A DNA stretch of 32,871 nt from Methanobrevibacter oralis (GCF_001639275.1 NZ_LWMU01000049.1:1-32871); one strand, 5' to 3'. Positions 1-10,200 are shown, counted from the stretch's first letter. Numbers and translations are program-made. Notes: a model not told the origin generated them from the letters alone.

Positions 1-127
1 GGAAATACAATGCCCAAAGCACACAAAAAGAAATTCAGAACATTAGAAGGAATATTCAATCAAATAATGCACCAAAAAGATGGCTGGATCGAAAAACGAA
101 AACAAGAGCTAACAAATTGACAGTCCC
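1..127 (+). mobile_element. 3' end of an insertion sequence (copy A, truncated by the window edge)
   Basis: The first 120 bases are an open frame ending in TGA at 118-120 and encode the last 39 residues of a transposase (ends KRKQELTN). The terminal repeat runs from 103 to 127 and ends GACAGTCCC. The same 127 bases occur in reverse complement at 22383-22509 with about six mismatches by eye, and the 25-bp end occurs again at 24007-24031. This marks it as one end of a second copy of the IS found at 22383-24031, in the opposite orientation. The rest of this copy lies outside the window, so whether its transposase is intact cannot be judged. Confidence 0.85.
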
Positions 128-682
128 AACATAATTTTTCTATAAATTTTTAATTTCAACAGCTTAAATATACTATTAATTTAATCAATAATCATAGAAT
201 AAAAATTATATATTCCATGTTTATTTACAATTATTTTAAACAAATATTATACATACTCTTCATTAATATAATCATTAATGAATATCAAAGTTACTTCAAA
301 ATAATAAAAAGTTTATTAAATACCTCCCGCATAAAAACTTAATGAACATTATTTATACACAATTTATATATATCATTATAATATAAATACTTTGCTAAAT
401 GATACTGTAAATTTTATAACGAAAACAGAAATTTACATGATATTTGGAATAATATATTAAAATTGATTGTTAAATCATGAAAGAACAAAAATAATAAATA
501 ATATTTTAAAAAAAAACAGTAAAAGCTATAAAAAAAATATAATGATAAAAGAAGAGTAATTTAATCTGTTAAACAATGTTATTTTTAATAATAAAAACTT
601 TTAAAATGAAAAAAGCTTTATTTAAAGATAAAATATTAAAAATAATTATTTAAAATGATAAATACTAAAATCAAAGCTTTAT
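128..682. other. AT-rich intergenic stretch with no recognisable gene
   Basis: About 555 bases between the IS end and the first chromosomal gene. Neither strand carries a convincing open frame. It is made of A/T runs with short repeats, including an AAAGCTTTATTTAAA element near 613-627 and again near 673-687. I see no tRNA and no CRISPR repeat. Confidence 0.6.
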
Positions 683-700
683 TTAAAAAATAAAGTTTTG
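672..700 (-). terminator. Stem-loop at the 3' end of the winged-helix gene
   Basis: CAAAGCTTTATTT (672-684) pairs with AAATAAAGTTTTG (688-700) across a 3-base loop, with one G-U pair. It overlaps the stop codon of the minus-strand gene ending at 683. The T-tract after it on the minus strand is short, so termination is plausible but not certain. Confidence 0.45.
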
Positions 701-1183
701 TGATTTTTTAAATTTGTAAGATATCTCAAATGAATTTAAAGCTAGAGATTGTAAGACTTCTAATGTGTTTTCATCACATCCAATAATATCCTGCCAATCT
801 TTTTCTAATTTATAAATTTCATCTAAAATTGTTCTCCCTTTATCTGTTAAAATTACATCATATGGAAGTTCATATTCAAAATCTTCATTGATAATTTCAA
901 CTAAACCTTTTTTAGCTAATTTAGAGTAATTTTTTAAATATAGTTTTTTATGGATTTTAAAATGAGATGTTTCTTCACCTAACTTTGCATACTGACGAGC
1001 TCTAACCTTTTTATGGTGAGGCTTTTCATGCTTGAAAACTCTTTTTAGGAGTTTTATTTGACTTTCATGTAAGTGAATAGATAAATTGCCCCTTATATAA
1101 TTTATTTTTGAGTCTTCAATTATTCCAACTAGACTTCCAATTTCGTTCATATTTGCAATTACATCTTTATGAGGATGTGTCAT
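683..1183 (-). CDS. Winged-helix type small protein, probably co-translated with the helicase
   Basis: Predicted 166-residue protein. Residues about 55-120 read as a winged-helix fold: a basic helix-rich stretch (KKVRARQYAKLG) followed by LYLKNYSKLAKKGLVEI, then a wing-like strand pair and a LTDKGRTIL segment typical of transcription-factor wHTH domains. I do not recognise a named family. I chose the ATG at 1183 because GGTGA lies 4-5 bases upstream, inside the end of the helicase gene. An ATG at 1195 would add four residues and overlap the helicase stop. The tight junction suggests one transcript and translational coupling with the helicase at 1188-3779. A regulatory or nucleic-acid-binding role is inferred from the fold only. 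Confidence 0.75.
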   Translation of the reverse strand: MTHPHKDVIANMNEIGSLVGIIEDSKINYIRGNLSIHLHESQIKLLKRVFKHEKPHHKKVRARQYAKLGEETSHFKIHKKLYLKNYSKLAKKGLVEIINEDFEYELPYDVILTDKGRTILDEIYKLEKDWQDIIGCDENTLEVLQSLALNSFEISYKFKKSQNFIF

Positions 1184-1187
1184 TGTC

Positions 1188-3779
1188 TCACCCATTTTCT
1201 ACTTTTCTAATCAAATAATTAGTTTTTTTAACAATATTAATTTTGTTAAATGATTCTGCAATTCTTTTAATTGCATCCAAATTTTTAATAAAATTATCTA
1301 GCCATGAAAATATATCTCCAAGATAAACCTGAATTTGATATTTTCTAAAAAGTTTATTTGAAATATCTAATGGATCTTTTCCTTTTAAACGTTCATGAAT
1401 AATAAATTCAGATATTCCTAATTGAAGACACCCACAAAATGGTCTTTCAGCACATTTACATCTTAAATAATCACTTTGAATAGCTATTAAAGCCTCTTTA
1501 AATTTAGAATCTATTTTGTCAATAGCTTCTCCTGATGAAATAATATCTAATGTAGAATCCGCAAATAATCTTGTTGAGAATTTAATTTTTAGTGCATTAG
1601 CTATTTGATTGTGAACTACACTAGATAAATATACGTTTTCAAATAGTTCTAAGTCAAGAGCCATTGCTAAGATTTTTACTTTTAGTTTGTCATATTTATC
1701 TTTATTTTTATATATTGGTGACAATCTAACATGATTTTTTAAATAATTCTTATCAAATAATGCATCACGAATAAATTCTGCATTTTCAATTGATAAAAAA
1801 GATATTGAAGTAGCTTTTCCATAGTCAGTTATTTTAAGTTGATTTGAAACTCGATTAATCATTCCTAAATTTTTCAACTCATCAATAGCTACTTTAATAC
1901 TTATTGGAACATCAATCTTTTTATAATAATCATTTAAATCTTTTATTGTTTTAATAGATTTAGATGAAATATCTGCTAAAATTTGTTCATATGAGCTTTC
2001 TTCATCGTATTCTATATATACATCTTCATTATTACTTTCAAGTAAATCTAATGCTTTTGATTCTTCAGATTCTCCCATGAAATCGTTTTTAATTTCTGGA
2101 AGCAAGTATACTATTCCTCTATCATGATAAGATGGTCTGCCTGCCCGTCCTAACATTTGTGAAAATTCATTATAATTAATCCAGTTATTTCCCATTATAA
2201 GAGAATCAAATATTACTTGTGATGCTGGAAAATCAACTCCTGCTGCTAGAGCTGCTGTTGTAACAACTACGGATAACTTTCCCTTGTCAAAATCTTTTTC
2301 TATTTTTTCTTTTTTATAGTAAGATAATCCTGCATGATATGCTGCGACTTTAACTTTTTTATCTTGTAAATAATTAGCTATTTGATGAGTTTTACGTCTT
2401 GAATTTGTAAATATTATAGTTTGTCCTCTAAAACCTTTTTTCGATTTTGTATTAAATTCTTTTTGAACTAGCTTTCTGATTAAATGACGTTTTTGAGACT
2501 CATTTCTAATATAAACTAAATGCCTTTCTAATGGAACTGGACGATTATCATATTGAACTAATTTCATATTAAATTCATCTGCTAAGAATTGGGGATTTTT
2601 AACAGTAGCTGACAATCCAATGATTTGTGTTTGAGGATATAACTTCTTTAAACGTTTTATTAATCCATTTAATCTAGTACCTCTATCCTCATCATCAATC
2701 ATATGAATTTCATCTATTAATACAACACCTAACTTAGATAAGCTTTTAAAATTACCCAATCTAAGTAAATAATCGATTCCTTCATAAGTAGCAACTACAA
2801 TATCTGCTTTTTTAACATCACTATCAGGTAAGTTTAGTTCTCCTTTTGCTTTAACTCTATTCCTTCCAACTTTAATAGCTACTTTTAATCCTAATTTTGA
2901 ATATTTCTTTTTAAAATCACGATACTTTTGATTTGCTAGTGCAACTAATGGAGTTAGAAATATAAATTTTTCACCTTTAAGAGCTTGTCTGATTCCTGCA
3001 AGTTCTCCAACAAGAGTTTTTCCACTTCCAGTAGCACTTACAACTAAAAGATCTTCACCTTTTAAAAGCCCTTCTTTAATTGATAAATATTGAACTGGAA
3101 GTAGTTTAGTATTTCCTGATTCAATTAAAACTTTTTTAAAGTTTTTTGGAATTTTAAGACGTTTCATATCTGCTTTTGGTATTTTATATCGTGATTTTTT
3201 AGTTGTTTTATCAAATAATGTTAAATCTTTATTTTTTAGTGGGTCGAATTTTGGTGAAATTACGGATAAAGTTTTTTCTAAACTATGGGTTTTTTCTAAA
3301 ATTCTTTTAAGATTTCTAAAAATTTTTTTATCAAAACCTTGTAAGTTAATTTCTTGTTTTATTGTATCAAGAGCACAATCTTTACAAATTAATTGATTAT
3401 TAAAATTATATGAAAAATCAGAGTTGACAATTGTAATATTTCCATCAAAAGCACAAAAATCACAAACTTTTGTGTGCCTTACTTTAATATTTAATGATTC
3501 AAGATATTCTTCAATTTTTTCATCTTTTGATGCCAAAAAAACTGCTTGGCTTCTTAAAAGTTTTATTACTTCCTGAGGAGGAATTAATTTTTCATTTAAA
3601 GTAGAATTATCATTATAATTATAATCAGCTATAAAACGAGTGATATTTATTGATTCACCATCACTTTTAAATTTAATAGTTCCAACATATTCAACTTCTC
3701 TTTTTGTATTTAAAGCCCCTTTTGGTGAACCAATTGGATATAATCTCCACTGTTTTTTAACTTTTTTTAAAACTAACAT
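1188..3779 (-). CDS. Archaea-specific Ski2-like superfamily II helicase (DUF5814-type)
   Basis: 863-residue SF2 helicase. The N-terminal part carries a likely zinc site with CDFC at 106-109 and CKDC at 132-135. The core follows: motif I ATGSGKT (249-255), motif II DEIH (356-359), motif III SAT (390-392) and motif VI QMLGRAGRP (541-549). The C-terminal region is Hel308/Ski2-like and has a second cysteine cluster (CKCAERPFCGC) near residue 790. This layout matches the archaea-specific ASH-Ski2 group (COG1202), ATP-driven 3'-5' helicases linked to genome maintenance or RNA processing; the exact substrate in methanogens is not settled. The DEIH box and the two cysteine clusters distinguish it from plain Hel308. 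The start is ATG at 3779 with no strong ribosome site, so a leaderless transcript is possible. Confidence 0.92.
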   Translation of the reverse strand: MLVLKKVKKQWRLYPIGSPKGALNTKREVEYVGTIKFKSDGESINITRFIADYNYNDNSTLNEKLIPPQEVIKLLRSQAVFLASKDEKIEEYLESLNIKVRHTKVCDFCAFDGNITIVNSDFSYNFNNQLICKDCALDTIKQEINLQGFDKKIFRNLKRILEKTHSLEKTLSVISPKFDPLKNKDLTLFDKTTKKSRYKIPKADMKRLKIPKNFKKVLIESGNTKLLPVQYLSIKEGLLKGEDLLVVSATGSGKTLVGELAGIRQALKGEKFIFLTPLVALANQKYRDFKKKYSKLGLKVAIKVGRNRVKAKGELNLPDSDVKKADIVVATYEGIDYLLRLGNFKSLSKLGVVLIDEIHMIDDEDRGTRLNGLIKRLKKLYPQTQIIGLSATVKNPQFLADEFNMKLVQYDNRPVPLERHLVYIRNESQKRHLIRKLVQKEFNTKSKKGFRGQTIIFTNSRRKTHQIANYLQDKKVKVAAYHAGLSYYKKEKIEKDFDKGKLSVVVTTAALAAGVDFPASQVIFDSLIMGNNWINYNEFSQMLGRAGRPSYHDRGIVYLLPEIKNDFMGESEESKALDLLESNNEDVYIEYDEESSYEQILADISSKSIKTIKDLNDYYKKIDVPISIKVAIDELKNLGMINRVSNQLKITDYGKATSISFLSIENAEFIRDALFDKNYLKNHVRLSPIYKNKDKYDKLKVKILAMALDLELFENVYLSSVVHNQIANALKIKFSTRLFADSTLDIISSGEAIDKIDSKFKEALIAIQSDYLRCKCAERPFCGCLQLGISEFIIHERLKGKDPLDISNKLFRKYQIQVYLGDIFSWLDNFIKNLDAIKRIAESFNKINIVKKTNYLIRKVENG

Positions 3780-3874
3780 TGTTATATATTTTATTTTTAA
3801 TTGTTAATAAATTTTTAATGCATAAATGGTATCTAACATATACATTAATTAATTTATGTACTAAAAAACAAATT

Positions 3875-4732
3875 TTAATCGAATTTAGTTTCAAGTATAA
3901 TTATAATTACAAATGCTATAATAGCTATAATAAGACATGTGAAAGCGGAAAAAATACCACTAACAGATGATACTACAACAGAAGCGGGTATTTTTAATGT
4001 ACCAAGCATTATTCCAATGAGAAATGCCATTGTTATTTCTTCATGATTTTTAACCAAGAAATTTAAAATTTTTGAAAACCCCAAAATTCCAATAACTGCT
4101 CCCACTAAAAATACTATAATTTCACTTAAATGTACTTCGCGAAGAGCATTTAACATGTATTTATACTGTCCCAATAAGACTAAAAGAAATGATCCAGAGA
4201 TTCCTGGTAAAATCATTGCACAAACTGCAATAAGGCCTGAAACAAATAAGACTGGAAGGGAATGATTAGCTGCAATAGGATTTATGCTCACAAAAATATA
4301 TGCTGAAATAAATCCTAAAAAGGCAAAAAGAACGTTTTTAATTGTAATTTGATCTAATTTTTTAAATAAGATATACGCAGAAGCAATAATTAATCCTAAA
4401 AAAAATGAATATGTTAAAGCGGCATGAAAATCCATACAATATGTAATAAAACTAGAAAGTGAAAGTAAAGCACATGCAATACCTAATCCTAAAGGTATAA
4501 AAAATTTGAAATCAATTTCTTCAAGTAGCTTATCCCAAAAACCTGTTAAGTCAAGTTTTAATAGTGGTTTTAAAAATCCAAATCGGATTTTACTAATTGC
4601 ACCTACTAAATGTGCATAAATTCCTGTAATTAAAGCTATTGTTCCACCAGACACGCCAGGAACAATATCAGCAGAACCCATAAGAATTCCACGGACAAAA
4701 ATTAAAAATGCTTCTTTAATATCAAAGTTCAT
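3875..4732 (-). CDS. DUF368 family membrane protein, candidate polyprenyl-phosphate transporter
   Basis: 285-residue protein with about eight hydrophobic segments. The N-terminal signature GSADIVPGVSGGTIA (residues about 19-33) is diagnostic of DUF368, and a second related half-motif MILPGISGSFLLVL lies near residue 175, suggesting an inverted or duplicated repeat. Bacterial DUF368 proteins (PopT) have been linked to recycling of undecaprenyl phosphate across the membrane. In a methanogen the analogous cargo would be an archaeal polyprenyl or dolichyl phosphate used for S-layer glycosylation or pseudomurein; that is inference. The start ATG at 4732 has GAGGAGA just upstream. The gene is separated from the helicase by 95 bases that hold the helicase promoter. 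Confidence 0.88.
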   Translation of the reverse strand: MNFDIKEAFLIFVRGILMGSADIVPGVSGGTIALITGIYAHLVGAISKIRFGFLKPLLKLDLTGFWDKLLEEIDFKFFIPLGLGIACALLSLSSFITYCMDFHAALTYSFFLGLIIASAYILFKKLDQITIKNVLFAFLGFISAYIFVSINPIAANHSLPVLFVSGLIAVCAMILPGISGSFLLVLLGQYKYMLNALREVHLSEIIVFLVGAVIGILGFSKILNFLVKNHEEITMAFLIGIMLGTLKIPASVVVSSVSGIFSAFTCLIIAIIAFVIIIILETKFD

Positions 4733-4783
4733 TAAATCTCCTCTTAACTAATATTATCATGCATTAAATAAATACTTTATCAA

Positions 4784-4813
4784 TAAAAAAAAAGAAGGGT
4801 AAAAATACCCTTT
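4784..4813 (-). terminator. Hairpin plus oligo-T terminator of the DUF2193-aquaporin operon
   Basis: AAGGGTA (4795-4801) pairs with TACCCTT (4806-4812) around a 4-base loop. On the minus strand the hairpin is followed by C and nine T (A-run 4785-4793). It lies directly after the aquaporin stop codon, giving an intrinsic-terminator-like structure on an otherwise AT-rich archaeal strand. Confidence 0.8.
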
Positions 4814-4817
4814 AAAT

Positions 4818-5588
4818 TTATTCTCTAAATGGTTGTGGAAGTTCACAAACATCTGTACCTTTAGCTAGATATTGATATACTAAAGCAGCACAAATTCCAC
4901 CTAAAATAGGGCCAATTAAATAAATTGGGAAGAAAATCCATAAATTAGCACCGCCTAAAAGCATATCCATAAAATAGGGACCAAAAGTACGAGCTGGATT
5001 AATTGAAGCACCAGTAAATGCCCCTAAAACAGCAATAACAGCTGTTACAGTCATTCCAATTGAAATACCTGCAAAACCAGGTTCTGCTTTTTTATCAATA
5101 GCAACACCCATAACAACTATTACCAAGAAGAATGTTCCTAAAAATTCAGCAAACATTGCTTGAAGATAACTTACGCCTAATCCAGGTGCAGTTGCTCCTA
5201 AACCTCCAATAAGAACTGCAGGAGCACCTAAACATAAATACAATGCTAAACTTCCTAAACATGCTCCAATAACTTGTCCTATAATATAATACAAACTATC
5301 AATTAAGTTTATATTTTTAGAAACTAATAATCCTATTGTTACTGCAGGATTTAAATGAGCACCGGAAATTTTTCCAAATAAATAAATACAAACCATTACA
5401 GTTAAACCAAATACTAAAGCTATTGCAATCCAGTCTCCAAGACCTCCTAAAATTCCAATACCTACATTATTGGGATTTATTGAATCTGAAATCAGCAAAG
5501 TTACAACTGCAGAACCTGTTCCAAAAAATACTAAAAAGAATGTTCCTAAAAGTTCAGCAAGAAACTTTTTTTGAATATTGCAAGTCAT
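4818..5588 (-). CDS. aqpM: Aquaporin (MIP family, AqpM-like)
   Basis: 256-residue channel with six membrane segments and the two pore motifs of the family: NPA at 80-82 (SGAHLNPAVT) and NPA at 197-199 (GASINPARTFGP), with the selectivity-filter arginine at 200. An isoleucine at 185 sits where, from memory, methanogen AqpM has Ile in place of the usual filter histidine; this supports an archaeal AqpM that passes water and small neutral solutes. The N-terminal half contains the conserved AELLGTFFLVFFG segment, repeated as AEFLGTFFLVIVV near 147. Its ATG lies 13 bases after the stop of the DUF2193 gene, with AGGGGT as ribosome site, so the two form an operon ending at the hairpin at 4784-4813. 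AqpM may pass H2S or CO2 as proposed for related proteins; that is not shown here. Confidence 0.92.
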   Translation of the reverse strand: MTCNIQKKFLAELLGTFFLVFFGTGSAVVTLLISDSINPNNVGIGILGGLGDWIAIALVFGLTVMVCIYLFGKISGAHLNPAVTIGLLVSKNINLIDSLYYIIGQVIGACLGSLALYLCLGAPAVLIGGLGATAPGLGVSYLQAMFAEFLGTFFLVIVVMGVAIDKKAEPGFAGISIGMTVTAVIAVLGAFTGASINPARTFGPYFMDMLLGGANLWIFFPIYLIGPILGGICAALVYQYLAKGTDVCELPQPFRE

Positions 5589-5601
5589 AGTTACCCCTTA
5601 A

Positions 5602-7101
5602 TTAAACAGCTTCTCTCCATTGACAGTATTCATGTTTATTATCTACTAATGAAGATGCTGCACAATTTTTACAACCCCTTACTGGAGAACCTGGAAGATT
5701 TTTATCTAATGCAATAACATTAGTCATCATAGTAGCTGTAATAGGTTCTGAAGTAAGTAAACAAGGATAATCAGCTAATCTCATAAGAGATGAGAATCTA
5801 ACTGTTATAGCACATGCAGGATAGGTGTATCTTTGTGGATTCATAATTATTTCATTTTCTAAAATAGGACCTAAATCAACATCCAAATCACTGATTTTTG
5901 GAACTAAATCTGTTTTTAAACCAGCCCTATATTTACGGGCATCTGAGATTGCATTAAATCCTCTGTAAATCATATCCATAAAGTCACAATTGTGTAACTC
6001 AGCAGCTGCTCCTCTTGTAGGATATAATTGAACATAGTTATGGTATCTTTTAGATAATAAATCAACCACCATTGGTGCATTAAATCCATCTAATTCTAAA
6101 ATATATTCTGATGCACAAGCAGCTGAACCAGTAGCTAAACTTAATACATTAAATGCATGCTTATAATTGTCTAAATTGTTTGTTAAAGAACTTTCAATAA
6201 CCTCAGCAACTGTTTGTACAATTGCAAGGGTAACATCATCTTTACACATATTATAAGTAGATTGACCAATATGATGCCCAATATCTCCAACACAGTATGC
6301 TGGTACAGTTACAATATTTCCATAGTGCACTTCATCATCCATTGCAGATTTTACTGTAGAAGTCATTTTCTTTTTATATTTGTTCATATAATCTCTTACA
6401 TCAAAAGAAGAATGCTTTGAATCATCCATTAATTTCCCTTGAGCTTCGATAGAATTTTTATAGATGTCTTGTAATATAGCTATTTCTTTTTCTGTTGCTT
6501 CACTTGCAGTTGCACCAGATTCTATGGCATTAGCAAATACATCGCCTATACCATAAGATGTATTCATACCCCATGATTTAGCAGATAAAATAGCTTGTTT
6601 ATGGAGGAGTGGAATATCAGTTTTTTGTAAAATTTGATTTACAACATTACTAGTACTTCCTGGCATTAAAGCAAAATCCACTACACAAGTAGGTCCATAA
6701 AAACCACCATATCTTCTAATTGATTCACGAGCTATTAAAGCTTCACAATCCGCTATAGCCTGTACAAATTTATCTATACTATCTGCAAATTTACCATCTT
6801 CCTCACATAAAATTTCTAAAACTGGAGGAGTTTGGAAATGTTCAATAAATGGATCATCTTCAGATACAATAGTATCAGTTATTGAAGATAATACATCGAA
6901 ATGACTTTCAACAGATTTTTTGTGCAAATTTATTACAGACTCTGCTTGAATATCTAGTGCTTTCATCTTTGAAACAGCATCAGCATATGGTTTAGCATCA
7001 CTGATTTTAAAGCTGTTATACCTGTTTTTTGAGATTACCTCAATGTCTGCTTTTTGAGCAGCCATAGCCTCTGAAATCATTTTTTCATATAACTCTCTCA
7101 T
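5602..7101 (-). CDS. DUF2193 family protein of methanogens, cysteine-rich, function unknown
   Basis: 499-residue soluble protein without signal peptide or membrane segment. It looks like the archaeal DUF2193 family, recognised by overall character rather than a search. Cysteines are numerous and lie in motif-like places: GPTC, AYCVGDIGHHIG, NMCKDD, HNCDF, YPAC and a C-terminal GCKNC followed by HEYCQW. That arrangement would suit a metal or iron-sulphur site, which I infer and cannot prove. The ATG at 7101 has GGTGAT a few bases upstream. It is the first gene of an operon with aquaporin, 13 bases apart, so its role may relate to a small solute or gas crossing the membrane. No enzymatic activity can be assigned. 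Confidence 0.8.
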   Translation of the reverse strand: MRELYEKMISEAMAAQKADIEVISKNRYNSFKISDAKPYADAVSKMKALDIQAESVINLHKKSVESHFDVLSSITDTIVSEDDPFIEHFQTPPVLEILCEEDGKFADSIDKFVQAIADCEALIARESIRRYGGFYGPTCVVDFALMPGSTSNVVNQILQKTDIPLLHKQAILSAKSWGMNTSYGIGDVFANAIESGATASEATEKEIAILQDIYKNSIEAQGKLMDDSKHSSFDVRDYMNKYKKKMTSTVKSAMDDEVHYGNIVTVPAYCVGDIGHHIGQSTYNMCKDDVTLAIVQTVAEVIESSLTNNLDNYKHAFNVLSLATGSAACASEYILELDGFNAPMVVDLLSKRYHNYVQLYPTRGAAAELHNCDFMDMIYRGFNAISDARKYRAGLKTDLVPKISDLDVDLGPILENEIIMNPQRYTYPACAITVRFSSLMRLADYPCLLTSEPITATMMTNVIALDKNLPGSPVRGCKNCAASSLVDNKHEYCQWREAV

Positions 7102-7185
7102 AGTATCACCACTATAAAATAGTTTATCAATATTAATTAATAACTTTATTGATATGTTTTTAACAAAAAAGAATAAAAATATTTT

Positions 7186-7194
7186 AAAAAAAAA
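7186..7194 (-). terminator. Oligo-T tract downstream of uvrA
   Basis: Nine consecutive A on the plus strand read as T9 on the minus strand about 60 bases after the uvrA stop. Oligo-T tracts are the usual archaeal termination signal; there is no strong hairpin here. Confidence 0.4.
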
Positions 7195-7252
7195 GAAATT
7201 TTAATAAACAAATTTTAAAAAGTTTATTAAAAATATTAATAAAATAATAAAT

Positions 7253-10138
7253 TTACTTGGAAACTTTTATGTCAATTAACTCTTTTGCATAAGGAGTTAT
7301 ATTTTCATTTAAAATCTTTTCTAAAAATTGACCAGTATAAGTACCACTTTTAGCAATTTCTTCTGGAGTTCCACTAGCTATTACTTGACCTCCACCATCT
7401 CCTCCTTCAGGACCTAAATCAATAATATGATCTGCTGTTTTAATTACATCTAAATTATGTTCAATTACAACAACAGAATTACCTGCATCGGTTAGGCGAG
7501 CTAAAACTTCTAAAAGCTTTTTAATATCATCAAAATGAAGCCCAGTAGTTGGTTCATCTAAAATATACAATGTTTTACCAGTACTTGTTCTTGATAATTC
7601 TTTAGCTAATTTAATTCTTTGAGCTTCACCACCTGACAATGTTGTAGCAGGTTGTCCTATTTTCATGTAACCTAACCCTACATCGTATAAGGTTTGTAAT
7701 TTCTTATTAATTTTTGGAATATGTTCAAAGAATTCTAAAGCTTCTTCAACTGTCATTTCTAAAACTTCATAGATATTTTTACCTTTATATCTAATATCTA
7801 AAGTCTCTTCATTGTATCGTTTACCACCACACACTTCACATGGAACATATACATCAGCTAAAAAGTGCATTTCAATTTGTACAATTCCATCACCAGAACA
7901 AGCTTCGCATCTTCCACCTTTTACATTAAAACTAAATCTTCCAGGCTTATATCCTCTTGCTTTAGCTTCTGGAGTTTGTGCAAATAAATCACGAATATCT
8001 GTAAACACTCCTGTATATGTAGCAGGGTTAGATCTTGGAGTTCTACCAATTGGTTTTTGATCAATAGCTATGATTTTATCAATATTCTCAGTTCCTTCAA
8101 TCTCATCATATTTTCCTGCAAAAGTAAATTTACGAGCAAATTTACCATGAATTCCCTTATATAATATTTCATTAATTAAGCTACTTTTACCAGAACCACT
8201 TACACCTGTAACACAAGTAAATTTACCCAATGGAATTTCAACATCAATATCTTTTAAATTATTTTGTTTTGCTCCAACTATTTTAATAAAATTACCATTT
8301 CCTTCACGGCGAGTTTTAGGAACATTAATTTTTAGTTTTCTAGATATATATTGGCCAGTAATAGACTCTGGAGTTTCCATGATTTCTTTTGGTGTTCCCT
8401 GAGCTACAATTTTACCACCATGTTCTCCTGCTCCAGGACCAATATCTACAACATAATCAGCAGATAATATTGTTTCTTCATCATGTTCTACAACAACTAA
8501 TGTATTTCCTAAATCTTTAAGTCTTTTTAGTGTTTTAATAAGCTTAACATTATCTCTTTGATGAAGTCCTATACTTGGTTCATCTAAAATATATAATACT
8601 CCTACTAAACCTGAACCTATTTGAGTAGCTAGTCTAATCCTTTGAGCTTCACCGCCAGATAATGTACCTGAAGATCTAGACATTGACAAGTAATCTAATC
8701 CTACATCAACTAAAAATCTTAAACGAGCATTTATTTCTTTTAAAACTTCTTTAGCAATGAATATTTCCCTATCGGTAAGTTTTAATTCTTGGAAAAATTT
8801 ATATGAATCTTTAAGTGATAAATCACAAACATCAGCAATTGATTTTCCACCAACAGTAACTGCTAATGCTTCTGGACGTAATCTCTTACCATCACAAACA
8901 TGACATTTTCTATCACTCATAAATTTTGAGATATATTTTCTTGAATAGTTTGATTTTGTTTCAAAGTATAATCTCTCCATTCTTGGAATAACACCTTCAA
9001 ATTTACGATTAACCATATATGATTTATTTCTACGTTTAAATGAAAATGGAATTTTATCATCACAACCATATAGTAATATGGTTTGGTGTTTGCTTGATAA
9101 TTCATTAAATGGAGTGTCCATACTGAATTTGAAATGATTAGATACTGCTTCGAGCATTTGATAGTAATAATTTTCTTTTTTAGTTGAGCTAGCCCATGGA
9201 GCAATAGCTCCTTCATTTAAACTTAAATTCCTATTTGGAACTATTAAATCCGGATCCATCTCCATTTTAGAACCAATACCATTACATTCAGGACAAGCTC
9301 CTTGAGGAGCATTGAAAGAAAACATTCTAGGAGATAATTCTTCAAAGTTTAATCCACAATCAACACAAGCAAAATGTTCTGAATATTTTTTTTCATATTC
9401 TTCTTTGCCTGAAAATAAAACAGTGATTAAACCATCACTAAACTCAGATGCAGTTTCAAGAGAATCAACAAGTCTCCTTTTAAAGTCAACGCCTTTTCTA
9501 ATTTTAAGCCTATCTACTACAACATCTATACTATGCCTATAGGTTTTTGCAAGTTTAATATCTTCATCTAATTGCTTAATTTCCCCATCAACTCTTACAC
9601 GGATGAATCCTTTATTTCTTAAATCTTCTAATACATCTTTGTGTTGTCCTTTTTTATCACGAACCACTGGAGAGAGAATATGAATTTTTAATCCTTCACC
9701 TTCTTCGATAATATTATCTCCAATTTGACCAATAGTCTGATTAGATATTTCTTTACCACAATTAGGACAGTGGGGAACTCCAATTCGTGCAAAAAGTAAT
9801 CTTAAATAATCATAAACCTCAGTAATTGTTCCAACAGTAGATCTTGGATTTTCTCTTGTTGTTTTTTGATCAATTGAAATAGCTGGAGATAAACCCTCTA
9901 TATAATCCATTTCTGGTTTTTTCATTTGTCCTAAAAATTGTCTTGCATAAGCTGATAATGATTCAACATATCTACGCTGTCCTTCAGCATAAATAGTATC
10001 AAAAGCAAGAGAAGACTTACCAGATCCACTTAAACCTGTAACTACAATAAATTCATCACGAGGTACGCAAACATCAATATTTTGTAGATTATGTTCACGT
10101 GCACCTTTAATGACAATTTGTTTTTTATCTTCTGCCAT
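7253..10138 (-). CDS. uvrA: Excinuclease ABC subunit A
   Basis: 961-residue ATPase of nucleotide excision repair, which dimerises and, with UvrB, scans DNA for bulky damage. Both ABC halves are complete: Walker [10 protein letters not shown] near residue 35 and GVSGSGKSS near 640, two LSGGEAQRI signatures, and Walker B segments [16 protein letters not shown] and [15 protein letters not shown]. Zinc-binding pairs are present (CPNC, CVDC with CPEC, CHVC, CEAC with CEVC). The length is normal for the family. I chose ATG at 10138, preceded by a strong GGGGGAG ribosome site; a TTG at 10153 overlaps that site and is unlikely. The gene follows uvrB by about 100 bases and seems to have its own promoter. 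No uvrC is in the window. Methanogen UvrABC genes are generally held to be of bacterial origin. Confidence 0.97.
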   Translation of the reverse strand: MAEDKKQIVIKGAREHNLQNIDVCVPRDEFIVVTGLSGSGKSSLAFDTIYAEGQRRYVESLSAYARQFLGQMKKPEMDYIEGLSPAISIDQKTTRENPRSTVGTITEVYDYLRLLFARIGVPHCPNCGKEISNQTIGQIGDNIIEEGEGLKIHILSPVVRDKKGQHKDVLEDLRNKGFIRVRVDGEIKQLDEDIKLAKTYRHSIDVVVDRLKIRKGVDFKRRLVDSLETASEFSDGLITVLFSGKEEYEKKYSEHFACVDCGLNFEELSPRMFSFNAPQGACPECNGIGSKMEMDPDLIVPNRNLSLNEGAIAPWASSTKKENYYYQMLEAVSNHFKFSMDTPFNELSSKHQTILLYGCDDKIPFSFKRRNKSYMVNRKFEGVIPRMERLYFETKSNYSRKYISKFMSDRKCHVCDGKRLRPEALAVTVGGKSIADVCDLSLKDSYKFFQELKLTDREIFIAKEVLKEINARLRFLVDVGLDYLSMSRSSGTLSGGEAQRIRLATQIGSGLVGVLYILDEPSIGLHQRDNVKLIKTLKRLKDLGNTLVVVEHDEETILSADYVVDIGPGAGEHGGKIVAQGTPKEIMETPESITGQYISRKLKINVPKTRREGNGNFIKIVGAKQNNLKDIDVEIPLGKFTCVTGVSGSGKSSLINEILYKGIHGKFARKFTFAGKYDEIEGTENIDKIIAIDQKPIGRTPRSNPATYTGVFTDIRDLFAQTPEAKARGYKPGRFSFNVKGGRCEACSGDGIVQIEMHFLADVYVPCEVCGGKRYNEETLDIRYKGKNIYEVLEMTVEEALEFFEHIPKINKKLQTLYDVGLGYMKIGQPATTLSGGEAQRIKLAKELSRTSTGKTLYILDEPTTGLHFDDIKKLLEVLARLTDAGNSVVVIEHNLDVIKTADHIIDLGPEGGDGGGQVIASGTPEEIAKSGTYTGQFLEKILNENITPYAKELIDIKVSK

Positions 10139-10183
10139 GATAATCTCCCCCAATAAAATATAATAATATTAATATTATGACAT

Positions 10184-10200
10184 CATATCATATAAAGTTT
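10184..10200 (-). promoter_or_regulatory. Candidate uvrA promoter (TATA-like box)
   Basis: On the minus strand this reads AAACTTTATATGATATG, a good archaeal TATA-box match about 45-60 bases upstream of the uvrA ATG and in the gap after uvrB. It suggests that uvrA can be transcribed apart from the prs-uvrB unit. Confidence 0.4.

Noticed and set aside
3779-3970. Plus-strand open frame across the helicase start and DUF368 end
   Set aside because: It is short, low in complexity and antisense to two real genes, with no ribosome site.
10139-10153. TTG start of uvrA at 10153
   Set aside because: It would overlap the strong GGGGGAG ribosome site that serves ATG 10138.
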